Of a DNA stretch of 34,463 nt, positions 17,407 through 25,397 are shown in pieces. Position numbers and translations under genes: made by a program. The notes below the pieces were generated by a model that saw nothing but the letters and a program-made list of their open reading frames with translations, searched no databases and was not told where the DNA came from. The stretch is from Burkholderiales bacterium. GTDB lineage: Bacteria; Pseudomonadota; Gammaproteobacteria; Burkholderiales; Casimicrobiaceae. The stretch covers positions 1 to 34,463 of the forward strand of contig JADLBN010000103.1 in the NCBI GenBank assembly GCA_020847675.1. Direction: 5' to 3'. Numbering within the stretch: position 1 is the stretch's first letter; the number at the start of each line of letters is the position of its first letter.

Positions 17407-18696
17407 GTGCGCGGCGCCTTCAACCTGTTCCAGGCGATGATGTTGCGCTGGCGCTCGCGGCACCCGTACAACGCGGTGCACGCCGCACGGGTCGACCGGC
17501 CGCTCGACGAGGCGCACCTGCGCGCGACGCTCGCCGCGGCGCTCGAGGAGGCCGGCCTCACCGGCTACACGTTCGACGCGGCGCGCGCGCGCTACGAGTG
17601 GCGCGGCGGACCCGCCGAGGTGGTTCTCGAAGTCGTGGTGCCCGCGGGCGCGATCGACGAGGCGCTGCGCTCGACGATCGAGCGCTCGCTCGACGCGCCG
17701 TTCGCGCGCACGGGTTCCCACGCTCCGATCCGATTCTCGGCGATCGACGACGGCGACCGCTTCTGGCTCGTGCTCGCCTACGACCACGTGGTCGCGGGCG
17801 GGGACTCGGCCGTCGCGTTGCTGGGCGCGCTGTGCGCCCGCTACCTCGGCGCAGCTCCGCTCGACCGCCTCGAGCGTCATCCGGCGCGCGACCGTCGCCT
17901 GGGTGCCCGCCATCCGCTGCGCTCGGTCGCGGCGGCAGCGGCGCTGCCCCGTCTCGCCGCCCGTGGCAAGCGGGCGAGACGGGCTCCGGGACTCGAAGTG
18001 CGGGACGGCCGCAACGCGTTCGTGATGGCCGAGATCGACGCCGCGACCGTGGACCGGATCGCCGCGACGGCGGAGCGCTGCGGAGCGACACGCAACGACG
18101 TGCTGATGGCGGCGCTGATCCGCGCCGTCGCACCGCTTCGTCCGGCGCCGGCGGCGGGATCGCGGCGCCGGGAGATTGCCGTCGCGTCGATCGCGAACAT
18201 CCGCGGCGACTGCGCCGGACCCGCGGGACGCGTGTTCGGGCAGTTCCTGTCGTCGTTCCGGGCCGCGTACGCCGATCCGTTGAACGCGGCGCTCGACGAC
18301 GTCATCCGCGCGGTTCATGCGGAGAGCCGCGACCTCCGTGCGAAGCGGCGCTACCTGCGGTCGCTCTTCGCGATCGGCCTGTCGGGGCTCGCCTGGCGCG
18401 TCGTGCGCGACGACATGCGCGACTCGCTGTTCGCGAAGCACTACCCGGCCTGGGCAGGGCTCACGACGCTGGCCGTGCCGGGTCTGTGGAACGCGATGTC
18501 GCCGGAGGCGGGCAGCGGACCGGCGGCGTACCGGCGCGGCGTTTCGACCGGTCCGCTCGCGCCGATCGTCGTCGCGGCGACGTTCGCGGGGAACGCGCTC
18601 GGGATCGGTGTATCCTTCCGGCCCGCCGCCGTGGCCGAGGCCGACGCGCGAGCCGTCGTCGAACGTTTCGTTGCCACCCTTCGCTCCCTGAGATGA
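17407..18696 (+). CDS. Condensation/PapA-like acyltransferase with altered HHxxxDG motif
   Basis: The 429-residue protein resembles the CoA-dependent acyltransferase fold (condensation domains, PapA, wax-ester synthases). The active-site segment is AYDHVVAGGDS at about 125-134. Against the family pattern HHxxxDGxS, the catalytic second His is kept (His127), but the first His is Asp and the conserved Asp is Gly. The C-terminal part has a block ANIRGDCAGPAGRVFGQFLSSF, like the conserved latch region of such enzymes. PapA-type relatives move acyl chains from carrier proteins to alcohols, which fits a cluster with a dedicated ACP. The GTG at 17407 directly follows the previous stop (TGAGTG); the stop overlaps the next ATG. 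Confidence 0.65.
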   Translation: MRGAFNLFQAMMLRWRSRHPYNAVHAARVDRPLDEAHLRATLAAALEEAGLTGYTFDAARARYEWRGGPAEVVLEVVVPAGAIDEALRSTIERSLDAPFARTGSHAPIRFSAIDDGDRFWLVLAYDHVVAGGDSAVALLGALCARYLGAAPLDRLERHPARDRRLGARHPLRSVAAAAALPRLAARGKRARRAPGLEVRDGRNAFVMAEIDAATVDRIAATAERCGATRNDVLMAALIRAVAPLRPAPAAGSRRREIAVASIANIRGDCAGPAGRVFGQFLSSFRAAYADPLNAALDDVIRAVHAESRDLRAKRRYLRSLFAIGLSGLAWRVVRDDMRDSLFAKHYPAWAGLTTLAVPGLWNAMSPEAGSGPAAYRRGVSTGPLAPIVVAATFAGNALGIGVSFRPAAVAEADARAVVERFVATLRSLR

Positions 18697-19763
18697 CGTC
18701 TGCCTGCAAGCGCGCCGCGTCGACGTGGGCGCTGGTCGCCGCGCTTGTGCTGTCCGGATGCGCGGCCACCGCGCCGTTCGCGGTCGAGACGCTCGAGCCG
18801 AAGGCGGGCGAACATACGGTGCTTCGCACCCACCCGATCGGCCGGGATCTCGGCGACCGGATCCTCGCACTCGACCCGATGCACGTTTCCGCGAGCGACG
18901 TCGCGAACGTGCTGGCGCAGGCGCCCGCGCCGCGCATCATGCTGATCCACGGCGGCATCTACCCGGTCTATCTCGCGATGGAGTCGTTCGGGTCGTTCCT
19001 CGCCGGCATGGGCTACCCGGAGGCGAAGATCCGCGATCCGGCCAGCGGCGCCTGGTCGTACAGTCCCTATGGGTACACGCCGCGACTCGCGGGCATTCTC
19101 GCCTGGCAGTACGAGCAGGACGCGATGCGCCCGATGCTGGTCGGCCACAGCCAGGGCGGGCTCTACGCGGTCAAGGTGCTGAAGGAACTGGCCGGCGTCT
19201 ACCGCCCGTCGCTCGAGGTGTGGAATCCGGTGACCGACGCGGTCGAAACGCGGGACGCGATTGTCGACCCCTATACCGGCCGGATGCGCCCGGCGATCGG
19301 GGTGCCGGTGAGCTATGCGTCGGCGATCGGCGCGGGCGGCTGGTCGTTGATCCTGCCCAACCAATGGGACGATTTCACGAGCCTGCGCAAGATTCCGGAC
19401 ACGGCCGTCGAGTTCACCGGGTTCGACATCGATGACGACCCGTTCGCCCTGTCGTTTCCGGGAACGCCGTTCGAGGTTCCCTACGTGGCGGCGGGAACGG
19501 CGAAGGTGCGAAACGTCGCGCTGCCGACGACCACCAGCCACGTGCTGGCCCCGCTGTCGAGGGACTTCCTGGACGACGCCCCGGTGCGCCGCTGGATCGA
19601 CGACTACGTGCCGGGACGGGCGCCTCGCGCGGACGACCCGCCCGGGGTCGCCGCCGGGCAGGCGCTCTGGGCCGCGGATGTCTGGCACAGCATCAAGAAG
19701 CACTGGGTGCTGGAGTTGCAGCGCATGGTGCGCGCGGAGCGCGTACTGGCCGCGGGCGGTTAG
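18693..19763 (+). CDS. Alpha/beta hydrolase lipoprotein (paralogue 2)
   Basis: This 356-residue predicted lipoprotein has a signal peptide ending in the lipobox VLSGC (Cys23), so it is probably anchored in the outer or inner membrane facing the periplasm. The hydrolase core has nucleophile Ser153 in GHSQGGL and likely catalytic His283 in TTTSHVLAPL. It is a paralogue of the hydrolase at 16414, with which it shares the flanking blocks MGYPEAKIRDPASG, LAGILAWQYEQDAMRPML and AKVRNVALP. Start ATG 18693 overlaps the stop of the acyltransferase gene (ATGA). Substrate unknown. A periplasmic hydrolase in a lipid-synthesis operon could release, trim or transfer the product. Confidence 0.82.
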   Translation: MTSACKRAASTWALVAALVLSGCAATAPFAVETLEPKAGEHTVLRTHPIGRDLGDRILALDPMHVSASDVANVLAQAPAPRIMLIHGGIYPVYLAMESFGSFLAGMGYPEAKIRDPASGAWSYSPYGYTPRLAGILAWQYEQDAMRPMLVGHSQGGLYAVKVLKELAGVYRPSLEVWNPVTDAVETRDAIVDPYTGRMRPAIGVPVSYASAIGAGGWSLILPNQWDDFTSLRKIPDTAVEFTGFDIDDDPFALSFPGTPFEVPYVAAGTAKVRNVALPTTTSHVLAPLSRDFLDDAPVRRWIDDYVPGRAPRADDPPGVAAGQALWAADVWHSIKKHWVLELQRMVRAERVLAAGG

Positions 19764-19814
19764 AATGGCGATCCGTGGCGGCCTTCGCTCCCGCGCCTAT
19801 CGCCGATCGCTCGC

Positions 19815-20570
19815 ATGACGCTTCCGCTCGCTGGCAGGACCGCGCTCATCACCGGCGGCGCGCGCGGCATCGGCCGCGCCACCGCGTTGAAGCTCGCGCG
19901 TTCGGGCGCGAACGTCGCGATCAACTACTACAACAGCCACGACGAGGCCGAGGCGCTCGCGGCCGAAGTCCGCGCGCTGGGGCGCGAGGCCACGACGATG
20001 CAGGGCAGCGTCGGCGATCCGGACAGCGTCGACGAGATGTTCGCCGCGTTCGATGCTGCCTTCCCCCGGCTCGACATCGTCGTGTCGAACGCGGCGTCCG
20101 GCGTGCTGAAGCCGGCGATGGAGATGAAGCTCAAGCACTGGCGCTGGTGCATGGAGATCAACGCGTTCGCGCTCGCGCTCGTCGCGCAGCACGCCGCACC
20201 GCGCATGAAGGACGGCGGGCGCATCGTCGCGCTGTCGAGTCTCGGGGCGTACCGCGCGATCCCGAACTACGGCTTCGTCGGCGCCTCGAAGGCCGCGCTC
20301 GAGGCGCTCGTGCGCTCGCTCGCGCAGGAACTGGGACCCCGCGGCATCCGCGTGAACACGGTGAACGCGGGCGTGGTCGACACCGACGCGCTCGGGTACT
20401 TCCCGAACCGGGACGCGCTGCTCGCCGAGTACGCGGCGCGCACGCCCGCGGGGCCGACGCTCGCGCCGGAGGACGTGGCGAACGCGATCTACCTGCTCTG
20501 TCTGCCCGAGGCGGACAAGATCAACGGCACGACGCTGTTCGTCGACGGCGGCTTCGCGGTCTCCGGATGA
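19815..20570 (+). CDS. fabL: Enoyl-ACP reductase, FabL type (NADPH)
   Basis: A 251-residue short-chain dehydrogenase matching FabL of Bacillus subtilis, which reduces trans-2-enoyl-ACP as the last step of each fatty-acid cycle. It has the cofactor motif TGGARGIG (about 13-20). Most telling is Tyr152-x6-Lys159 (NYGFVGASK), the enoyl-reductase spacing, instead of YxxxK. FabL-like blocks NAASGVLKPAMEM, HWRWCMEINAFAL and VVDTDALGYFPNRDALL also fit. The ATG at 19815 is 51 bases past the lipoprotein gene; a TAGAAT at 19761-19766 may be an internal -10. The stop overlaps the fabG ATG. FabL is mainly known from Firmicutes and Helicobacter, so its place here is notable. Confidence 0.85.
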   Translation: MTLPLAGRTALITGGARGIGRATALKLARSGANVAINYYNSHDEAEALAAEVRALGREATTMQGSVGDPDSVDEMFAAFDAAFPRLDIVVSNAASGVLKPAMEMKLKHWRWCMEINAFALALVAQHAAPRMKDGGRIVALSSLGAYRAIPNYGFVGASKAALEALVRSLAQELGPRGIRVNTVNAGVVDTDALGYFPNRDALLAEYAARTPAGPTLAPEDVANAIYLLCLPEADKINGTTLFVDGGFAVSG

Positions 20571-21328
20571 GCGCGCCCGTGTCCGGACTCGCGGGAAGGA
20601 CCGCGCTCGTCACGGGCGGCGGGCGCGGCATCGGCCGCGCGATCGTCGGGCGCCTCGCCGCCGACGGCATGGACGTGACGTTCCTCTACGCGAGCAACGA
20701 CGCCGCGGCGCGGGAAGTCGTGGACGCGGCGAGCGCGGCCGGCCGAAGCGTGGCCGCCGACCGGGTCGACGTGCGCGACGCGCAGGCCTGCGTCGACGCG
20801 GTCGAGCGCGTGATCGAGCGGCGCGAGCGCATCGACGTGCTGGTGAACAATGCCGGGGTCATCCGTGATAACCTTTTGGTCGCGCTCGAGCCGGACGACG
20901 TGCGGACCGTGCTGGAGACCAACGTGACGGGGCTGTTCAACGTCACGCGCGCGGTGGCGCCGCACATGACCTCGCGCCGGTCGGGACGCATCGTGAACCT
21001 GAGCTCGGTCGCCGCCACGCGCGGCGGGAGGGGCCAGTCGAACTACGCGGCGAGCAAGGGAGCGATCGAGGCGTTCACGCGGGCGATGGCGGTCGAACTC
21101 GGCCCGCGCGGCATTCGCGTGAACGCGGTCGCGCCGGGGGTGATCGACACCGAGATGTCGAGGGACGTGCGGGAGCTCGCGGGCGACGAGGCGCTCAAAC
21201 GCATCGTGCTGCGGCGTTACGGGACGGTCGACGAAGTCGCGAACGCCGTGTGGTATCTGGCGTCCGATCTCGCGTCGTACGTGACAGGCACCGTGCTGCA
21301 CGTGGACGGCGGATTCAAGATGGAGTGA
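20567..21328 (+). CDS. fabG: 3-oxoacyl-ACP reductase FabG
   Basis: The 253-residue SDR carries the full FabG signature: TGGGRGIG (16-23), NNAGVIRDNLL (94-104), catalytic Asn119, Ser147, Tyr160 and Lys164 (NYAASKGAIEAF), then RVNAVAPGVIDTEM. It reduces 3-oxoacyl-ACP with NADPH. Its pairing with an ACP, dehydratase, ketosynthases and an enoyl reductase argues for a dedicated chain-building role, separate from the housekeeping fabG expected elsewhere. The ATG overlaps the FabL stop (ATGA), and the ACP follows 5 bases after its stop. Confidence 0.9.
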   Translation: MSAPVSGLAGRTALVTGGGRGIGRAIVGRLAADGMDVTFLYASNDAAAREVVDAASAAGRSVAADRVDVRDAQACVDAVERVIERRERIDVLVNNAGVIRDNLLVALEPDDVRTVLETNVTGLFNVTRAVAPHMTSRRSGRIVNLSSVAATRGGRGQSNYAASKGAIEAFTRAMAVELGPRGIRVNAVAPGVIDTEMSRDVRELAGDEALKRIVLRRYGTVDEVANAVWYLASDLASYVTGTVLHVDGGFKME

Positions 21329-21333
21329 TCGGC

Positions 21334-21747
21334 ATGGCGGACAACATCACGCAGCAGGACATCGACGCGGTCTATCCGAAGGTGTCGGCGACGATCGCCG
21401 ACGCGCTCGGCTGCGACGAGGGCGAGGTCAAGCGCGACAGCTCGCTGATCGACGACCTCGGCGCGGAGTCGATCGACTTCCTCGACCTCGTGTTCCGGCT
21501 CGAGCGCGCGTTCAAGGTCAAGATCCCGCGCGGCAAGATCGTCGAGGACTCGCGCGGCACGCTCTCCGAGGCGGAGTTCGAGCAGAAGGGCATCGTGACC
21601 GATCAGGGACTCGCGCAGCTGAAGGCGTTCCTGTCGGAGGTGCCCCCGGAGCGCTTCCGCTCGCCGCTCAAGGTGGTCGAGATCCCGCGACTGTTCACCA
21701 CCGAGACGTTCTGCAAGCTCGTGATCCGCGCGCAGCGGAGCGGATGA
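21334..21747 (+). CDS. Acyl carrier protein, AcpXL-like, with a long C-terminal extension
   Basis: This 137-residue carrier protein has its 4'-phosphopantetheine site at Ser46 in LIDDLGAESIDFLDLVFRLE. The segment FLDLVFRLERAFKVKIPRGKI closely resembles rhizobial AcpXL (IDDLG.DSLDFLDIVF..DKEFGIKIP), the carrier for very-long-chain lipid A acids, more than housekeeping AcpP. About 45 residues follow the usual ACP end, including EVPPERFRSPLKVVEIPRLFTTETFCKL, a conserved-looking tail of unknown role that may dock a partner. The ATG at 21334 has GGAG upstream. Its activating enzyme is probably the AcpS domain at the end of the operon. Confidence 0.88.
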   Translation: MADNITQQDIDAVYPKVSATIADALGCDEGEVKRDSSLIDDLGAESIDFLDLVFRLERAFKVKIPRGKIVEDSRGTLSEAEFEQKGIVTDQGLAQLKAFLSEVPPERFRSPLKVVEIPRLFTTETFCKLVIRAQRSG

Positions 21748-21748
21748 C

Positions 21749-21850
21749 TCCCCCCCGAAGCGCGCTGCGCGCGCCTCCCCCCAGGGGGCGGTCCGGCGTC
21801 CTCGGGGCGGCCCGTCGGACGCCGGTGACATCCCCCCGAAGCGCGTTGCG
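21749..21850 (+). repeat. REP-like repetitive element inside the operon
   Basis: The 111-base gap between the ACP and dehydratase genes holds two copies of CCCCCCGAAGCGCGYTGCG (21751-21769 and 21832-21850, one mismatch, period 81). Between them are an imperfect CCTCCCCC/GGGGGCGG hairpin and a perfect 9-bp inverted repeat CCGGCGTCC/GGACGCCGG (21793-21801 and 21817-21825). This looks like the extragenic repeats common in Burkholderiales genomes. It may act as an mRNA structure that tunes expression across the operon. Confidence 0.7.
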
Positions 21851-21858
21851 GGCCTGAG

Positions 21859-22665
21859 ATGCCGGGACGCTTCCGCGCGTTCTCGTTCGTAGACCGCATC
21901 CTCGCGCACGCGCCCGGCGCGACAGTGCGCGGCCGTTACGCGATTCCGGCCCGCGCGAGCCGTTTCCCGGCGAGCCTCGCCGCCGAGGCCGTGGGCCAGC
22001 TCGCGGCCTGGACCGCGATGAGCCGGCTCGACTTTCGCGTGCGGCCGGTGGCCGGACTCGCTGGCGAGACGCGGTTCGGGCGGCCGTTCGGTCCCGGCGA
22101 CGCGCTCGACCTCGAAGTCGAGATGGAGAGCGCGACCGACACCGACGTCGCCTACCATGGCCGCGCGCTGGTCGGCGGCGAGGTCGCGCTGGTGCTCGAG
22201 CACGCGCTCGGTCCGATGCTGCCTGCGGCGGAGTTCGACGACCCCGCCGCGATGCGCGCCGACTTCGAGACGCTGATCGGCGCAGGCGCCCCCGCGGATC
22301 GCTTCGACGGCGTGGCAGCTCCCGAACTCGCCGTCGAGGAGCTGGAGGCGGGACGCAGGCTCCGCGCGAGTCTCGCGATACCCGCGGATGCCCCTTACTT
22401 CGCCGACCACTTTCCGCGCCGCCCGGTGTTCCCCGCGACGCTCCTGATGGACGCGCTGGGCAGCCTCGCTGCGCGCGCGGCGGGCGACGGCGCGCGCGTG
22501 GTGGGCATGCAGGACGTCAAGGTGCGCGCGTTCATGCCGCCGGGCGAGACGCTCGCGGTCTTCGTCGATCTCGACGGGGACGGCGCGCTCGCGGGACGGG
22601 TGGTGGCCCGCATGCAGGGCAAGCCCGCCGCCACGGCGAAGGTATCGCTGGAGCGTGTGCGATGA
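21859..22665 (+). CDS. Double-hotdog 3-hydroxyacyl-ACP dehydratase (FabZ-like)
   Basis: The 268-residue protein looks like two fused FabZ-type hotdog domains. Domain 1 (about 5-122) matches FabZ around FSFVDRIL, then AAEAVGQ with the acidic Glu43, and AGLAGETRFGRPFGPGD, but has RFP where FabZ has the catalytic HFP. Domain 2 (about 165-268) has HFPRRPVFPATLLMDALG with the catalytic His184 and Asp198 where FabZ has Glu. In FabZ the His and Glu of one site come from different subunits, so the fusion could make one composite site from His184 and Glu43. Start ATG 21859 has a poor ribosome site. The stop overlaps the ketosynthase start (ATGA). Confidence 0.78.
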   Translation: MPGRFRAFSFVDRILAHAPGATVRGRYAIPARASRFPASLAAEAVGQLAAWTAMSRLDFRVRPVAGLAGETRFGRPFGPGDALDLEVEMESATDTDVAYHGRALVGGEVALVLEHALGPMLPAAEFDDPAAMRADFETLIGAGAPADRFDGVAAPELAVEELEAGRRLRASLAIPADAPYFADHFPRRPVFPATLLMDALGSLAARAAGDGARVVGMQDVKVRAFMPPGETLAVFVDLDGDGALAGRVVARMQGKPAATAKVSLERVR

Positions 22666-23969
22666 CGGCGAAACGCAGGGTGGCGATCACCGGGATCGGG
22701 CTCGTCACGCCCGCCGGCAACGACGTAGCGTCCACGTGGGCGACGTTGCGCGCAGGAAGGAGCCAGGGCGCTCCGATCACGATCTTCGACGCATCCGGCT
22801 TCTCGACCCGGATCGCCGCCGAAGTGAAGGGCTTCGACGCGCGCGCGGTGATCGACGACCGGCGCCTCCTCAAGTTCGCGAACCGCGCGCACGCGTTCGC
22901 GCTCGCCGCGGCGGATCAGGCGATCGCGGACGCGGGCGTGAAGCCAACGCACGAGACGCGCGAACGCTGGGGCCTGTCGGTCGGCACCGGCATGATGGGC
23001 ATGGCGTGGCCGGAGCTCTCGACGCTGGGTCTCGCGGCGGGCGACGGGGAGGCCGTCGATCCCGAGCGGCTGGTCGCGAGCGACACCGGCCGCGACCCGA
23101 TGGTGTTCTGCCGCAGCCAGACGACCGCCGGGCTCGCGCTCCTCGGGCGCCGCTTCGGCATCGGCGGCTACTCGACCTCGGTGCACACCGCCTGCGCGTC
23201 GGGCGGTCAGGCGATCGGCACCGCGCTCAAGCTCATCAGGCGAGGCACGATCGACCGCGCGCTCGCCGGCGGTTTCGATTCGATGATCAACCCGGTGGGA
23301 CTCGCCGGCTTCTGCCTGCTGGGCGCGGTGTCCGCCGACAACGACGCCCCGTCGAAGGCGAGCCGGCCGTTCGACGCGACGCGCAACGGCTTCGTGCTGG
23401 GCGAGGGCGCCGGGTTCGTCGTGCTCGAGGACTGGGATCTCGCGAAGGCCCGCGGAGCGCGCATCTACGCGGAACTCGCGGGCGATGGCAATTCGCTGTC
23501 GAGCTACCGGATCACCGATTCGCACCCGTCCGGCGACGGGCCGATCCAGGCGATGCGCTGGGCGCTGGCCGACGCCGACGCATCGCCGTCCGACGTCGAC
23601 TACGTGAACGCGCACGGCACCTCGACGCCGATGAACGACGCCTCAGAGAGCGCGGCGATGCGCGCGGTGTTCGGTGACGGGATCGCGCGCGTGCCGGTCA
23701 GTTCGACCAAGAGCACGATGGGCCACCTGATCGCGGCGGCCGGGGCCGTCGAGGCGGTGGTCTGCACGCTCGCGATCCGCGACGGCGTGCTGCCGGTGAA
23801 CGCCAACTACGCCAATCCCGATCCGGACTGCGCGCTGAACCTGGTCGTCGGACGGGAGCGCGCGCAGAGCGTACGCGTCGCGATGTCGAACTCGTTCGGC
23901 TTCGGCGGCAGCAACAGCAGCCTCGCGTTCCGTCATCCGGACTACGACGGCGGACGGAGGCGAGCGTGA
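22662..23969 (+). CDS. Beta-ketoacyl-ACP synthase (KAS II/FabF family), catalytically complete
   Basis: The 435-residue ketosynthase has the whole Cys-His-His set: Cys178 (VHTACASGGQAIG), His318 (NAHGTSTPMND) and Lys350/His355 (TKSTMGHLIAAAG), plus GGFDSM, RPFDATRNGFVLGEGAG and the C-terminal NSFGFGGSNSSL. It extends acyl-ACP by Claisen condensation with malonyl-ACP. It overlaps the dehydratase gene upstream and the second ketosynthase downstream (GTGA), so the pair is likely made in equal amounts and may form a heterodimer. The arrangement matches the fabF2XL-fabF1XL pair of rhizobia and the KS/CLF pairs of aryl-polyene and type II polyketide clusters. Confidence 0.92.
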   Translation: MTAKRRVAITGIGLVTPAGNDVASTWATLRAGRSQGAPITIFDASGFSTRIAAEVKGFDARAVIDDRRLLKFANRAHAFALAAADQAIADAGVKPTHETRERWGLSVGTGMMGMAWPELSTLGLAAGDGEAVDPERLVASDTGRDPMVFCRSQTTAGLALLGRRFGIGGYSTSVHTACASGGQAIGTALKLIRRGTIDRALAGGFDSMINPVGLAGFCLLGAVSADNDAPSKASRPFDATRNGFVLGEGAGFVVLEDWDLAKARGARIYAELAGDGNSLSSYRITDSHPSGDGPIQAMRWALADADASPSDVDYVNAHGTSTPMNDASESAAMRAVFGDGIARVPVSSTKSTMGHLIAAAGAVEAVVCTLAIRDGVLPVNANYANPDPDCALNLVVGRERAQSVRVAMSNSFGFGGSNSSLAFRHPDYDGGRRRA

Positions 23970-25234
23970 AGGGCGTCGTCGTCACCGGGCTGGGCGCGAT
24001 CTGCGGCGCGGGGAAGTCGCCCGGGGCGATCGTCGATGCGGTGCTCGAAGGGCGGAGCGCTCTCGCGCCGATCGGGACCTTCGACGTGACGTACTGGCCG
24101 CGGCCGGTCGCTGCGGAGATCGCCGACTACAACGCCGCCGCGCTCGCCGGCGATCGGAAGCTCCTCAAGGTCATCCGGCGCACCGACGTCGTCGGACTCT
24201 ATGCCGCGAGCGAGGCGGTTCGTGCGTCGGGACTGGACGCGCATCGCGACGGACTCTCCGGGGAAGAGGGCGCGCGCTTCTCGGAGCGCACCGGGCTCTA
24301 CGCGGGCTCGGGCGGCGGCAACTACCAGAACCAGTACGACTACTTTCCGCTGATCGGCGAGACCGGCGGCGCGCTGCCCGCGTTCGGCCACGAACTCGGC
24401 AGCGGCGTGAACCCGATGTGGCTCCTCAAGTCGCTGCCGAACAACGTGCTGTGCCACGTCGGCATCCGTTTCGGCCTCAAGGGCCCGAACGCCTGCATCA
24501 CCAATCACAGCGTGAGCGGGATGCTCTCGATCGTCGAAGCTGCCGCCGGAGTCGCCAACGACGAGGCCGACCGCGCGGTCGCGGTGGGGCACGACACGCC
24601 GATCGAGCCGCAGAACGTCCTCTACTACCACGGGGCAGGCCTCCTCGCGAAGGAGATCCTGAGGCCCTTCGACGCGTCGCGCGACGGGAGCCTGATGGGC
24701 GAGGGCGCCGGCGCGCTGGTGGTCGAGACCGAGGCTTCCGCGAAGGCGAGGAGCGCCCCGGTGCTGGGCAGCATCCTGGGTTCCGGCCACGCGACCGAGA
24801 GCGAAGGGCTGCTCGCGGTTCGCGACGACGGCAGCGGTCCGGCGCAGGCGATCCGCGCGGCGCTCGACGACGCGGGCGTTACGGCGCGCGAGATCGGGAT
24901 GATCGTCGCGCACGGCAACGGCACGCCGGCTTCGGATCGCAGCGAGGCACTCGCGATCCTCGAAACGTTTGGCACGCACGCGCCGCCAGTGACCGGGTTC
25001 AAGTGGGCGATCGGGCACCTGATCGCGGCGGCCGGCGCGATCGAGACGGTGCTCGCCTTCGAGGCGCTTCGTCGCGGGGTCGTGCCCGGCATTCCGGTGC
25101 TCGACCGGGTCGATCCCGAATTCGCGTCGCTCCCGGTCGCGCGCGAGCCGCGTGAGCCGCGGGGCAACGTCGCGCTCGTGTTGTCGCGCGGCTTCGGCGG
25201 AACCGACGCCGCGTTGGTCGTTCGCGGCGCGTGA
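23966..25234 (+). CDS. Ketosynthase-like partner with Cys-to-Ser change (chain-length-factor-like)
   Basis: The 422-residue protein has the FabF fold but an altered nucleophile: where active ketosynthases have TACxSG it has NHSVSG, putting Ser182 in the Cys position. The other catalytic residues are kept: His316 (IVAHGNGT) and Lys346/His351 (FKWAIGHLIAAAG). It may decarboxylate malonyl-ACP without condensing, or serve as a chain-length factor for the active KS encoded just upstream. A direct Ser-acyl mechanism cannot be excluded. The start is GTG 23966 with GGAGG, overlapping the previous stop. A 163-base gap without a gene separates it from the next one. Confidence 0.85.
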   Translation: MKGVVVTGLGAICGAGKSPGAIVDAVLEGRSALAPIGTFDVTYWPRPVAAEIADYNAAALAGDRKLLKVIRRTDVVGLYAASEAVRASGLDAHRDGLSGEEGARFSERTGLYAGSGGGNYQNQYDYFPLIGETGGALPAFGHELGSGVNPMWLLKSLPNNVLCHVGIRFGLKGPNACITNHSVSGMLSIVEAAAGVANDEADRAVAVGHDTPIEPQNVLYYHGAGLLAKEILRPFDASRDGSLMGEGAGALVVETEASAKARSAPVLGSILGSGHATESEGLLAVRDDGSGPAQAIRAALDDAGVTAREIGMIVAHGNGTPASDRSEALAILETFGTHAPPVTGFKWAIGHLIAAAGAIETVLAFEALRRGVVPGIPVLDRVDPEFASLPVAREPREPRGNVALVLSRGFGGTDAALVVRGA

Positions 25235-25397
25235 CTTCCGGCGATGGGCCCCGCGGTCGCCGCCGTTCCTCCGGAGGTGCGGGACGGGCGACGGCCCGCC
25301 TCGCGCGGGAGGGCGTCCTGAACCTCCACGACGGTCCGCTTGCGCCGCCGTGTCGGGCGCGGGGCTGACGCGGCAGGGCACGGGGAGAGGGCGCGCC

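Noticed and set aside
16591-18870. Long minus-strand open frames opposite the lipid cluster (also 18441-19703 and 21217-22410)
   Set aside because: Antisense shadows of the hydrolase, acyltransferase, FabG and ACP genes, with no recognisable domain.
19815-20570. Calling the first SDR a second FabG
   Set aside because: The Tyr-x6-Lys spacing and several FabL-specific blocks do not fit FabG, which has Tyr-x3-Lys.
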